Positions 23,773 through 30,770 of a stretch of 64,000 nt of DNA are shown one piece after another. This DNA is from Tepidiforma bonchosmolovskayae (GTDB lineage: Bacteria; Chloroflexota; Dehalococcoidia; Tepidiformales; Tepidiformaceae). Under the pieces are notes generated by a model, which had not been told where the DNA came from, did not search any database, and was given only the letters and a program-made list of their open reading frames with translations. Position 1 is the stretch's first letter. The number at the start of each line of letters is the position of its first letter. Where the stretch lies: contig NZ_CP042829.1 of NCBI RefSeq assembly GCF_008838325.1, positions 1-64,000 on the forward strand, given 5' to 3'. The position numbers and the translations under genes are program-made.

Positions 23773-24423
23773 ATGACGACGCGCGTCATTTCCATCTCGC
23801 GGCAGGTTGGGACGGCCGGCGAAGCGGTCGCCCAGGCGGTCGCGAACCGTCTCGGCTTCCGGTACGTTGACTACCAGGTCATCCAGGAGGCGGCAGCTGA
23901 GGCCGGCGTCTCGCCAGAGACCGTCTCTGAGGCGGAGCACAGCCCCTCCCTCCTGACGCGCATCCTCGAGGCGCTCGCCCGCAACCCGGCGATGCCCGCT
24001 GCCGGGTGGGCGGACCCCGTCCCGCTTTCGACGAGCCCCCTCTACACCTCGGCCGACTACCGGCGCTTCCTGGAGGACGTCATCCGCGACCTTGCCGATC
24101 GCGGCAACTGCGTGATCGTCGGCCACGCTGCGCAGGTCATCCTTCGCGACCGCCCGGATACCGTCAGGGTCCTGGTGACGGGCTCGCCCAAATACCGCGC
24201 ACGGCGCATCATGGCCGGCATGGGCGTCGACGAAAAGGAGGCGCTCAAAATTATCGAAAGGACTGATACCGAGCGGCTCGACTATTTCCGCCGCTTCTAC
24301 GACACGGGATGGCTGACTCCGAGCACCTACGACCTCTGCATCAGCACCGACCGCATCTCGCCGGGGCAGGCAGCCGACGTCATCGTGCAGTTCGCCTCGC
24401 TGCCGCGGCTGTCATCCTCCTGA
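23773..24423 (+). CDS. Cytidylate-kinase-like P-loop protein
   Basis: A 216-residue protein of the cytidylate-kinase-like family (AAK_26). It opens RVISISRQVGTAGEAVAQAVANRLG, which is the P-loop of that family (in place of GxxxxGKS), and carries GNCVIVGHAAQVIL and the lid-like MGVDEKEALKIIERTDTERLDYFRRFY. The nucleotide substrate is unknown. A -10-like TACAAT is at 23733-23738. The C-terminal 115 bases are shared with the start of the lipoprotein gene in another frame. Confidence 0.85.
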   Translation: MTTRVISISRQVGTAGEAVAQAVANRLGFRYVDYQVIQEAAAEAGVSPETVSEAEHSPSLLTRILEALARNPAMPAAGWADPVPLSTSPLYTSADYRRFLEDVIRDLADRGNCVIVGHAAQVILRDRPDTVRVLVTGSPKYRARRIMAGMGVDEKEALKIIERTDTERLDYFRRFYDTGWLTPSTYDLCISTDRISPGQAADVIVQFASLPRLSSS

Positions 24424-24944
24424 GTCTCGGGCTCGTCGCTGCGTGCGGCGGCGGCAAGGAGGATCCGCCTTCGCCGCCGGTCACCTCCGCTGCTGAGCTT
24501 GTCCCCGACCTTACCGATGCTGGCTTCCGGGTAGATACCCAAGGGAAGCTGCCCTCGCTCACGCCCGGGCAGGACGCGTACCTCGCGATCTTCGCCGGCA
24601 GCAAGCCGAGCGTTTCGAGCGTGCGGGTCGAGCTGAATCTGCTGCAGAGCGCCGACGCTGCTTCGACGCAGTTCGCGGCCATCGCCGATGCGCTCCGCAA
24701 TCCCCCTCCCGACCTCTTCGGGCCGGGCACCACGCAGGCTGATGGCACGCCGGTCTACGACACCGACGGCGAACGCAGTTATGTAACTTCCCGACCTGAC
24801 GCACAGGGCAACCTCGTCTACACCGACGCGTACCGAATGGGCCGGGTGATTGCCATCGTGTACACACTCGGCAGCGACGCCGAGGCGGCGAAGGCGGTGC
24901 GGCGGCTGGTGGCCGAGCGCATCGACGCCCGCGCTCCCCGCTGA
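24309..24944 (+). CDS. Lipoprotein whose signal peptide is encoded inside the upstream kinase gene
   Basis: A 211-residue exported lipoprotein. The signal peptide has a long arginine/histidine-rich N-region, then a hydrophobic stretch LAAAAVILLSLGL and a lipobox with C at residue 46 (VAACGGG). The mature part (residues 47-211) is soluble, with repeated SxxFAAIADAL-type helices; I do not recognise the family. No ATG, GTG or TTG in this frame occurs between 24309 and the lipobox, so the start must be the ATG at 24309, giving a 115-base overlap with the kinase gene in another frame. A frameshift in the assembly would be the alternative. Confidence 0.72.
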   Translation: MADSEHLRPLHQHRPHLAGAGSRRHRAVRLAAAAVILLSLGLVAACGGGKEDPPSPPVTSAAELVPDLTDAGFRVDTQGKLPSLTPGQDAYLAIFAGSKPSVSSVRVELNLLQSADAASTQFAAIADALRNPPPDLFGPGTTQADGTPVYDTDGERSYVTSRPDAQGNLVYTDAYRMGRVIAIVYTLGSDAEAAKAVRRLVAERIDARAPR

Positions 24945-24984
24945 GGGTGGCTGCCCCGCGTGCCGCTCCGGTAGGATGCCGCGC

Positions 24985-26271
24985 ATGAGCCAGCCCCTTT
25001 AAGAACGCGGACGCCGCCTTCCCTTCGCCTTCGCCTCGCTCGACCCGCGGGTCCGGCGCGACGTCGTTTACCTCGAAGCGTCGGATACCGCCCAAACCTT
25101 CGGCATCCTCTACCGCCCGCCCGACCGTGAACCGCGCACTGTTGTCTACCTGATGCACCCGCGCGGCGAGTTCACCCGGCACTACGTGGTCCCGGGGCTT
25201 ACCGCACGGGGGTACGCCGTCTTCGGCCAGAACAGCCGCTACCTGAACAACGACACCGACATGGTTCACGAGCGAATCCTGCTCGACATCGCGGCGGGGA
25301 TGCGCTGGCTGCGCGGACAGGGCTTTGAGCGGGTCGTGCTGCTCGGGAACTCCGGGGGCGGCTCGCTCCTCGCCTTCTACCAGTCACAGGCATCACGCCT
25401 GCCCGGCGAACGGCTGGCTTCGACTCCTTCCGGTGAGCCGATCGACCTCGCCTCGGAGCAGATGCCGCCCGGCGACCTGTACATCGCGGTCGCCGCGCAC
25501 CTCGGCGAAGGCCGGTTCATGCTCAACGTGCTGGACCCCAGCGTCACCAACGAATCCGACCCAGCGAGCTACGACCCCCGCTGGGACATGTACAACCCCG
25601 ACAACGGCTACCGGCCCTTTCCCGACGCGAGCAGCTACGACCCGGCCTGGCTGGCGGAGTACCGGCAGCGGCAGCGCGAGCGCAGCCTTCGGCTCGACGC
25701 AATCGCACGCGAGTACCTTGCCGAGCATGCCTACTTCCGCGGTGAACTCCGCTCCGACCGCTACGCGGCACTTCCCGCGGCCACGCGCAGCCTGGTTGCG
25801 CGGCGTGCCCGCCTCGGCCGCTACATGGTGATCTACCGGACGCTGGCGAACCCTGCATACCTCGACCCATCCATCGACCCCAGCCGGCGGCCCCTCGGGA
25901 GCATCTTCTCGCCCGGCGACCCGATCATCGGCAACTACGGGTACGGCGGGCTTGCGCGCGTGATGACGCCCCGGGGCTGGCTCAGCACCTGGAGCGGCAC
26001 CAGCTCGCAGGCCGACCTGCCCGAGACTATCGCCCACGTGAAGGTCCCGACTCTCATTGTGTTCGCGGACGGCGACTGCGACATCTTCCCGGCGGAGCAG
26101 CAGGAAATCCTCGAGAAGTCGGGGGCGGCCGACAAGTCGCTCGTGACGCTCGAATGGGCTGACCACTACCTGAACCCGGTCGGGGAGGAAGGCCGCCGGC
26201 TGCCTGATCCGCGGGAGCGGCTTCTCGACCTCATCGTGCCGTGGATCGAGGAGCGCATCGGGCCTCCGTGA
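24985..26271 (+). CDS. Alpha/beta-hydrolase-like protein with an in-frame TAA at codon 6
   Basis: The reading frame from the ATG at 24985 has MSQPL, then TAA at 25000-25002, then continues open to 26271 in the same frame. The continuation (FASLDPRVRRDVVYLEAS, TFGILYRPP, VVYLMHPRGEFTRHY) is clearly coding and precedes the nucleophile motif LLGNSGGGSL and a terminal WADHYLNP histidine. No in-frame ATG, GTG or TTG exists between the TAA and 25153. Either the true start uses a rare codon, or read-through occurs, or the gene is an early-stage pseudogene with an intact body. The product resembles large esterase/lipase-like hydrolases. A TAGGAT is seven bases before the ATG at 24985. Confidence 0.7.
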
Positions 26272-26274
26272 CCT

Positions 26275-26895
26275 TCAATCGCCGAGCAACCCCAGCTCCC
26301 GCATTGCTTTTACCGTGGCCAGGTCCACCGAGCTGCCGCGCTCGGCGATGCGGTCTGCCACCTCCCGGCGCTTGTGCGCCGGCAGGTTCTGGCCAAGCTT
26401 GAACTTGGCCGTGGCGACCCCGACCGGCAATGCGAACACCTCCGTGGCCTCGAGGCTCTTGCGATAGAGGTCGTCATCTCGAACCGGCGCGTATCCGCCT
26501 TCGGGCTGGAGCTTCTGCATGAATGCGGCAAGCGCGATCGCCTTCTCCGCACGGTCCCGAACAATTCGGACTTCTCCCCGGATGACGACAGAGCGAAAGA
26601 ACTGCGTGGCCGGGCAGGCAAGTTCCGGATGGAGAAAATGCGAAGGGATGAGCGCGAGTGGGTCGGCAGCAAGAAATGCAACTGAGGGGTTGACACGAAG
26701 GCTCGCAGCCCGCTCGCCGTGAGGCGAGCCGTGGAAGTAGATCAGGTCTTCGATCCGTACGAAGTTCAGGACGGACACGCCTGGCGTTCCATCGACTCGC
26801 AGGTAGGCCAGCGAGCCGAATCGGACACTATCGAGTAGCTCACGAATCGTAGTCGCATCTGTTACGGCGAATTCGGAACGGCGCAGTTCAGACAT
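26275..26895 (-). CDS. Pyridoxamine 5'-phosphate oxidase-like FMN-binding protein
   Basis: A 206-residue split-barrel flavin-binding protein of the PNPOx-like group, with TIRELLDSVRFGSLAYLRVDGTPGV at the start of the barrel and VLNFVRIEDLIYFHGS, as in proteins that reduce or sense small molecules. It faces a MocR-type regulator gene that begins 401 bases away, a classic arrangement for vitamin B6-responsive regulation, so a link to pyridoxal phosphate is likely but not shown. ATG 26895 follows GGAGAAG. Confidence 0.85.
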   Translation of the reverse strand: MSELRRSEFAVTDATTIRELLDSVRFGSLAYLRVDGTPGVSVLNFVRIEDLIYFHGSPHGERAASLRVNPSVAFLAADPLALIPSHFLHPELACPATQFFRSVVIRGEVRIVRDRAEKAIALAAFMQKLQPEGGYAPVRDDDLYRKSLEATEVFALPVGVATAKFKLGQNLPAHKRREVADRIAERGSSVDLATVKAMRELGLLGD

Positions 26896-27295
26896 GTGGT
26901 CTTCTCCAGTCGGGCATGATGGCTCGGGCAGCTTCCCTTCGCGGCGGGTGAACAGCAATGCTCACGTCGTTCTGGTCGTCGAATGCACAACCGTGGCGGG
27001 CGACACCCGCCACGGGGACATCCGGCTGGCCCCGATCCCCATTCGCAGCGAGCCCCCAAGCGTGAGCCCCTGGTGCCCCAAATCTGCTATCTCCCGGATC
27101 ACGTGCGCTGCCTTTGCCTAACGAATCCGCGTTGGGTCAGCGTCAGTTCGGTCAGCCAGGGCCGGGCAGCCGCGGCACCCGGTGCGCCTCGGACAATGAC
27201 AGGCAGAGGTGATGTACAACGGTCCCGCATGGCCCCAGAATATTCCCGGGGCGAAGGCGTCCGGAAGGGCCACTTCCGCCCCGCGAGGAGGGGCC
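26896..27295. other. 400-base divergent control region with perfect 25-bp inverted repeat
   Basis: The region holds the promoters of the PNPOx-like gene and the MocR-like regulator. Its main feature is the perfect inverted repeat CCGTGGCGGG-cgaca-CCCGCCACGG at 26991-27015, ten bp each side. Close to the regulator start there is GAGGAGGGG at 27285-27293 as ribosome site. No tRNA or gene is evident, and no -35/-10 pair can be assigned with confidence. Confidence 0.5.
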
Positions 27296-28777
27296 ATGGA
27301 TGTGGTCGTCCACCTGCCGGACCTGCCGGGCCAGCCCGTATATGTACGTCTTGCCGAGGGTCTACGGAGAGCGATCCTCGAGGGCAGGTTTCGACCGGGA
27401 GAGCGACTCCCGGCGACCCGTACGCTCGCCCAGACTATCGGCCTTGCCCGCAACACGGTTCTCGAGGCCTACGAACAGCTCACAATCGAGGGGTATCTCA
27501 TTGCACGACGCGGCTCAGGCACTTATGTAGCTCCCGAGCTGCCCGACCAGTCGTTCCGACCGAAGGAGCGGGAAGGCGCGGCGCCGGCTACCGCGCAGCC
27601 CGGGCCGAAGCTGTCCGAGTTCGCGCGGCGCCTCGAAGGCATCGATGTGTCGCTGTCATGGGGAGCGCCGCGGCTGCCCTTCGATTTTCGCTACGGCACG
27701 CCATCGTTCGACGAGTTCCCAATGGCCGAATGGCGGGCGCTGACCCGGCGCATCCTCGATTACCCGCCCCCGGAACTCCTCGGCTACGGACCGCCGGAGG
27801 GGCTCCCGGACCTCCGCACGGCACTTGCGCGCTACCTTCAGCGGAGCCGCGGGGTGCGATGCGGCGAGGACGGTGTCGTTATCGTGAACGGTTCGCAACA
27901 GGCGCTCGACCTGGCGGCCCGCACGCTGCTCGACCCCGGCGACGTCGTCGCGATGGAGGAACCTGGCTACAACGGCGCACGCGCTGCCTTTCAGGCAGCC
28001 GGCGCCCGGGTCGTACCGGTTCGCGTCGACGGCGAGGGCATCGTCGTCAGCGAACTGCCGAGGGGCACACGGGTCGTTTACGTCACGCCGTCGCACCAGT
28101 TCCCGACAGGCTCAGTTCTCTCCGCAACCCGGCGGATGGAGCTTCTCGCCTGGGCGTGGGAGTCGGGGGCGACCATCATCGAGGACGACTACGACAGTGA
28201 GTTCCGCTACGCAGGGCGGCCACTGGCTGCGCTCCAGGGACTCGATGAGTCGGGCCGAGTGGTTTACTCGGGGACTATGTCCAAGGTGCTGCTTCCCTCG
28301 CTGCGCCTCGGATATATCGTGCCGCCGCCACAGCTTCGCAGCGCTATTTCGCGTGCAAAGTGGCTCACGGACCGCCACGTTGCTCTGCTCTACCAGGCAG
28401 TTCTGGCAGCGTTTATCGACGAGGGGCACTTTGAACGCCACCTGCGGCGAATGCGGCGCGTCTACGCTCGGCGACTCGAACGGCTGCTCGACGCAATCCA
28501 CCGGCACCTCGGCAGCCGGGCCACCGTTTCCGGCGCCGAGAGCGGTATCCACATCATGCTCACCCTCGATGGCGTCACCGATGGTCGCGCGATCGTCGAA
28601 GGTGCCCGCGCCGTGGGTGTGGGGATTCATTCGGCTGCCGCATACTACGCAGGCGAGAGGCCACCCGCAGCGGCGTTCGTGGTTGGCTACTCAAGCATTG
28701 CTGAAGAAGCCATAGAGGAGGGCATCGCCAGGCTCGGGCGCGTCCTTGCTGCCTATGACCGGCTCCGCGGGGGTTGA
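27296..28777 (+). CDS. MocR/PdxR-family regulator (GntR-aminotransferase)
   Basis: A 493-residue fusion of an N-terminal GntR winged-helix (about residues 14-80: VYVRLAEGLRRAILEGRF, RLPATRTLAQTIGLARNTVLEAYEQL) with a PLP aminotransferase domain (from about 100), including the lysine region YSGTMSKVLLPSLRLGY. MocR/PdxR proteins typically activate or repress pyridoxal-phosphate synthesis and bind PLP. The divergent neighbour is a PNPOx-like protein, fitting that scheme. ATG 27296 follows GAGGAGG; an earlier ATG at 27209 would add 29 low-complexity residues. Confidence 0.92.
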   Translation: MDVVVHLPDLPGQPVYVRLAEGLRRAILEGRFRPGERLPATRTLAQTIGLARNTVLEAYEQLTIEGYLIARRGSGTYVAPELPDQSFRPKEREGAAPATAQPGPKLSEFARRLEGIDVSLSWGAPRLPFDFRYGTPSFDEFPMAEWRALTRRILDYPPPELLGYGPPEGLPDLRTALARYLQRSRGVRCGEDGVVIVNGSQQALDLAARTLLDPGDVVAMEEPGYNGARAAFQAAGARVVPVRVDGEGIVVSELPRGTRVVYVTPSHQFPTGSVLSATRRMELLAWAWESGATIIEDDYDSEFRYAGRPLAALQGLDESGRVVYSGTMSKVLLPSLRLGYIVPPPQLRSAISRAKWLTDRHVALLYQAVLAAFIDEGHFERHLRRMRRVYARRLERLLDAIHRHLGSRATVSGAESGIHIMLTLDGVTDGRAIVEGARAVGVGIHSAAAYYAGERPPAAAFVVGYSSIAEEAIEEGIARLGRVLAAYDRLRGG

Positions 28778-28804
28778 CCGCACGATGAACGGGATGGCTA
28801 CAAT
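28774..28804 (+). promoter_or_regulatory. Predicted leaderless promoter of comM
   Basis: TTGACC (28774-28779) and TACAAT (28799-28804) are 19 bases apart, and the ATG at 28811 is only six bases further, so transcription should begin at or next to the start codon. No ribosome site precedes it. Confidence 0.5.
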
Positions 28805-28810
28805 CCGCCG

Positions 28811-30340
28811 ATGCTCGCCCGCGTCCTGAGCTGTGCGGTCGTCGGGCTCGAAGGCGAGCTCGTCCAGGTCGAGATTGACATTACGCGCGCCCAGCTCCCG
28901 GCAGTGACCGTCGTCGGGCTGCCGGACACCGCGGTCCAGGAGTCGCGCGAACGGGTCCGCGCCGCAATTCGCAACAGCGGACTCGCGTGGCCGGCAAACA
29001 ACCGGGTTACCGTCAACCTTGCCCCAGCCGACCTCCGCAAGGAGGGCCCTGCATACGACCTCCCAATCGCCATCGGCATCCTCGTCGCCTCCGGGCAGGT
29101 TGAGGCGTCCATCGCCGATGCGGTCTTCATCGGCGAGCTCGCGCTGACGGGCGACGTCCGGCCGGTGCGCGGGGTGCTGCCGATGGCCATGACTGCGGCG
29201 GCGCACGGGGTGCGCAGGGCGTTCGTGCCGGCCGCCAATGCCGCCGAAGCCGCGCTCGTCGACGACCTCACGGTCTACCCGGTTGAATCGCTCGCGAGCG
29301 TCGTCGCCCATCTCAACGGCGCGTCCCGCCTCGCGGCCTGCACGGCCCCGCCCCCGGGCGGCGGCCACGACCCGGCCTGGGTCGCCACCGATTTCGCCGA
29401 CATCGTCGGGCAGGAGCACGTGAAGCGCGCGCTTGAAGTGGCCGCTGCCGGCGGACACAACGTCGTCATGAAGGGACCGCCCGGCAGCGGGAAGACGCTG
29501 CTCGCCCGGGCTGTTCCCGGCATTCTGCCGCCGCTCACCACCAGCGAGGCGATGGAGGTCACCCGCATTTACAGCGTCGCCGGGCTCCTGAGCCCGGGAA
29601 CGGGGCTCGTGACGGCCCGGCCGTTCCGGGCACCGCACCACACCATCTCGAACGCCGGGCTCATCGGCGGAGGGTCGGTCCCCCGGCCCGGCGAAATCAC
29701 GCTCGCCCACCGCGGCGTGCTCTTCCTCGATGAGCTGCTCGAGTTCGACCCGCACGTCCTCGAGATGCTCCGGCAGCCGCTTGAGGACAAGATGGTCACC
29801 ATCAGCCGGGCGAAACAGGCGGTGACCTTTCCCGCAAGTTTCATGCTTTGTGCAGCGCTCAACCCGTGCCCATGCGGGTACCTTGGCGACCCCGAGCGCG
29901 CGTGTACGTGCCCGCCGACGGTAGTCGGGCGGTACCAGCGCCGGCTAAGCGGCCCGTTGATGGACCGGATCGACCTGTTCGTCGATGTCCCGCGGGTGCC
30001 GTTCGACCGGCTGAGCAGCGCAATGCGTGGCGAACCGTCCGCCGCCGTCCGCGAACGGGTGACGGCAGCCCGCGAAATCCAGGCGCGGCGTTTCGCCGGG
30101 ACCCGTACGTCGACCAACGGTGAGATGACCCCGGCCCAGGTGCGGGATTTCGCGCAGCTGCAGATGGAGCCGGCGGCGGCCGAGCTGGTCAAGCGAGCGG
30201 TGGAGCGGCTGAACCTCTCTGCGCGGGCGTTCCACCGGGTTTTGAAAGTTGCGAGGACGATTGCCGACCTTGCCGGCTCCCCGACAATTGCCGCCGCCCA
30301 CATGGCCGAAAGCATCCAGTACCGCGCCAGGCTGGACTGA
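28811..30340 (+). CDS. comM: YifB/ComM-family Mg-chelatase-like AAA ATPase
   Basis: A 509-residue protein of the ComM/YifB family: an N-terminal Lon-like/subunit ChlI domain (residues 1-170), an AAA+ core with Walker A GPPGSGKTLLA near residue 222 and a C-terminal Mg-chelatase domain ending with a basic-helix bundle. ComM is the branch-migration helicase that extends recombination in natural transformation. The ATG at 28811 has no ribosome site; TACAAT lies six bases before. Competence genes are not in the window. Confidence 0.93.
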   Translation: MLARVLSCAVVGLEGELVQVEIDITRAQLPAVTVVGLPDTAVQESRERVRAAIRNSGLAWPANNRVTVNLAPADLRKEGPAYDLPIAIGILVASGQVEASIADAVFIGELALTGDVRPVRGVLPMAMTAAAHGVRRAFVPAANAAEAALVDDLTVYPVESLASVVAHLNGASRLAACTAPPPGGGHDPAWVATDFADIVGQEHVKRALEVAAAGGHNVVMKGPPGSGKTLLARAVPGILPPLTTSEAMEVTRIYSVAGLLSPGTGLVTARPFRAPHHTISNAGLIGGGSVPRPGEITLAHRGVLFLDELLEFDPHVLEMLRQPLEDKMVTISRAKQAVTFPASFMLCAALNPCPCGYLGDPERACTCPPTVVGRYQRRLSGPLMDRIDLFVDVPRVPFDRLSSAMRGEPSAAVRERVTAAREIQARRFAGTRTSTNGEMTPAQVRDFAQLQMEPAAAELVKRAVERLNLSARAFHRVLKVARTIADLAGSPTIAAAHMAESIQYRARLD

Positions 30341-30412
30341 GGGGGGATGGGCCAGGCTCGTGTCACCGGCCGCACCTGGACGGAGTCGGCCCGGCCTGCA
30401 CCGGGCATACTC

Positions 30413-30435
30413 CCCCGGACGGCCCGCGTCCGGGG
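30413..30435. terminator. Eight-bp hairpin after comM
   Basis: CCCCGGAC (30413-30420) and GTCCGGGG (30428-30435) form a perfect stem with a seven-base loop, 73 bases after the comM stop, without a T-run. It probably ends or buffers comM transcription. Confidence 0.4.
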
Positions 30436-30484
30436 CTGGACCCTGCCTCGCCCGGGCCGGCCGGCGACAGCCGTCGACGTTTTT

Positions 30485-30552
30485 CGAACATTTGTGTTGA
30501 CAGTCGCACATCCGTTCGCATAGGCTCTCCCCAGCTTTCGAACGGATGTGCG
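30485..30552 (+). promoter_or_regulatory. Promoter with three LexA-like boxes
   Basis: The -35 TTGACA is at 30497-30502 and the -10 TAGGCT at 30521-30526. Three boxes of the CGAAC-N4-GTTCG (Gram-positive LexA) type cover it: CGAACATTTGTGTT (30485-30498), CGCACATCCGTTCG (30505-30518) and CGAACGGATGTGCG (30539-30552). The second and third are exact reverse complements of each other. Centre spacing is 20 and 34 bases. LexA binding would block the -35, the spacer and the start region. Confidence 0.6.
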
Positions 30553-30556
30553 CATC

Positions 30557-30769
30557 ATGGTCAATCCGCTCCTCACCGTCCTCGTCGACCTCGCCCTGGT
30601 CGGCGGCGCGCTCTTCATCGCAGCGGCAATGGTCGCTGAAGCGTGGACCGACCGTCGCCCCAGTGTGGGGTCACGCCGGCCCGGCCGAGCGACTCAATCA
30701 GGTCGCCCTGAAAGCGCCGGAAGGCGTCTCCAGCTGCGGTACGCCGTCGGAAGCCGCCGTGTGGCCTGA
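30557..30769 (+). CDS. Small LexA-boxed membrane protein, candidate SOS division inhibitor
   Basis: A 70-residue protein with one hydrophobic helix at about residues 5-28 (LLTVLVDLALVGGALFIAAAM) and a 40-residue arginine-rich cytoplasmic tail. No family is recognised. It is the only gene behind the LexA-like promoter at 30485-30552, and small membrane proteins in that position are often SOS-induced cell-division inhibitors (SulA, YneA, SidA are unrelated examples of the same idea). A GTG at 30548 lies inside the third box, so ATG 30557 is the chosen start. The stop is one base before the end of the converging rel gene. Confidence 0.7.
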   Translation: MVNPLLTVLVDLALVGGALFIAAAMVAEAWTDRRPSVGSRRPGRATQSGRPESAGRRLQLRYAVGSRRVA

Positions 30770-30770
30770 A

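Noticed and set aside
26983-28200. A 405-codon plus-strand frame that starts in the PNPOx/MocR intergenic region.
   Set aside because: It overlaps the MocR gene in another frame, has Arg/Pro-rich low-complexity content and no ribosome site.
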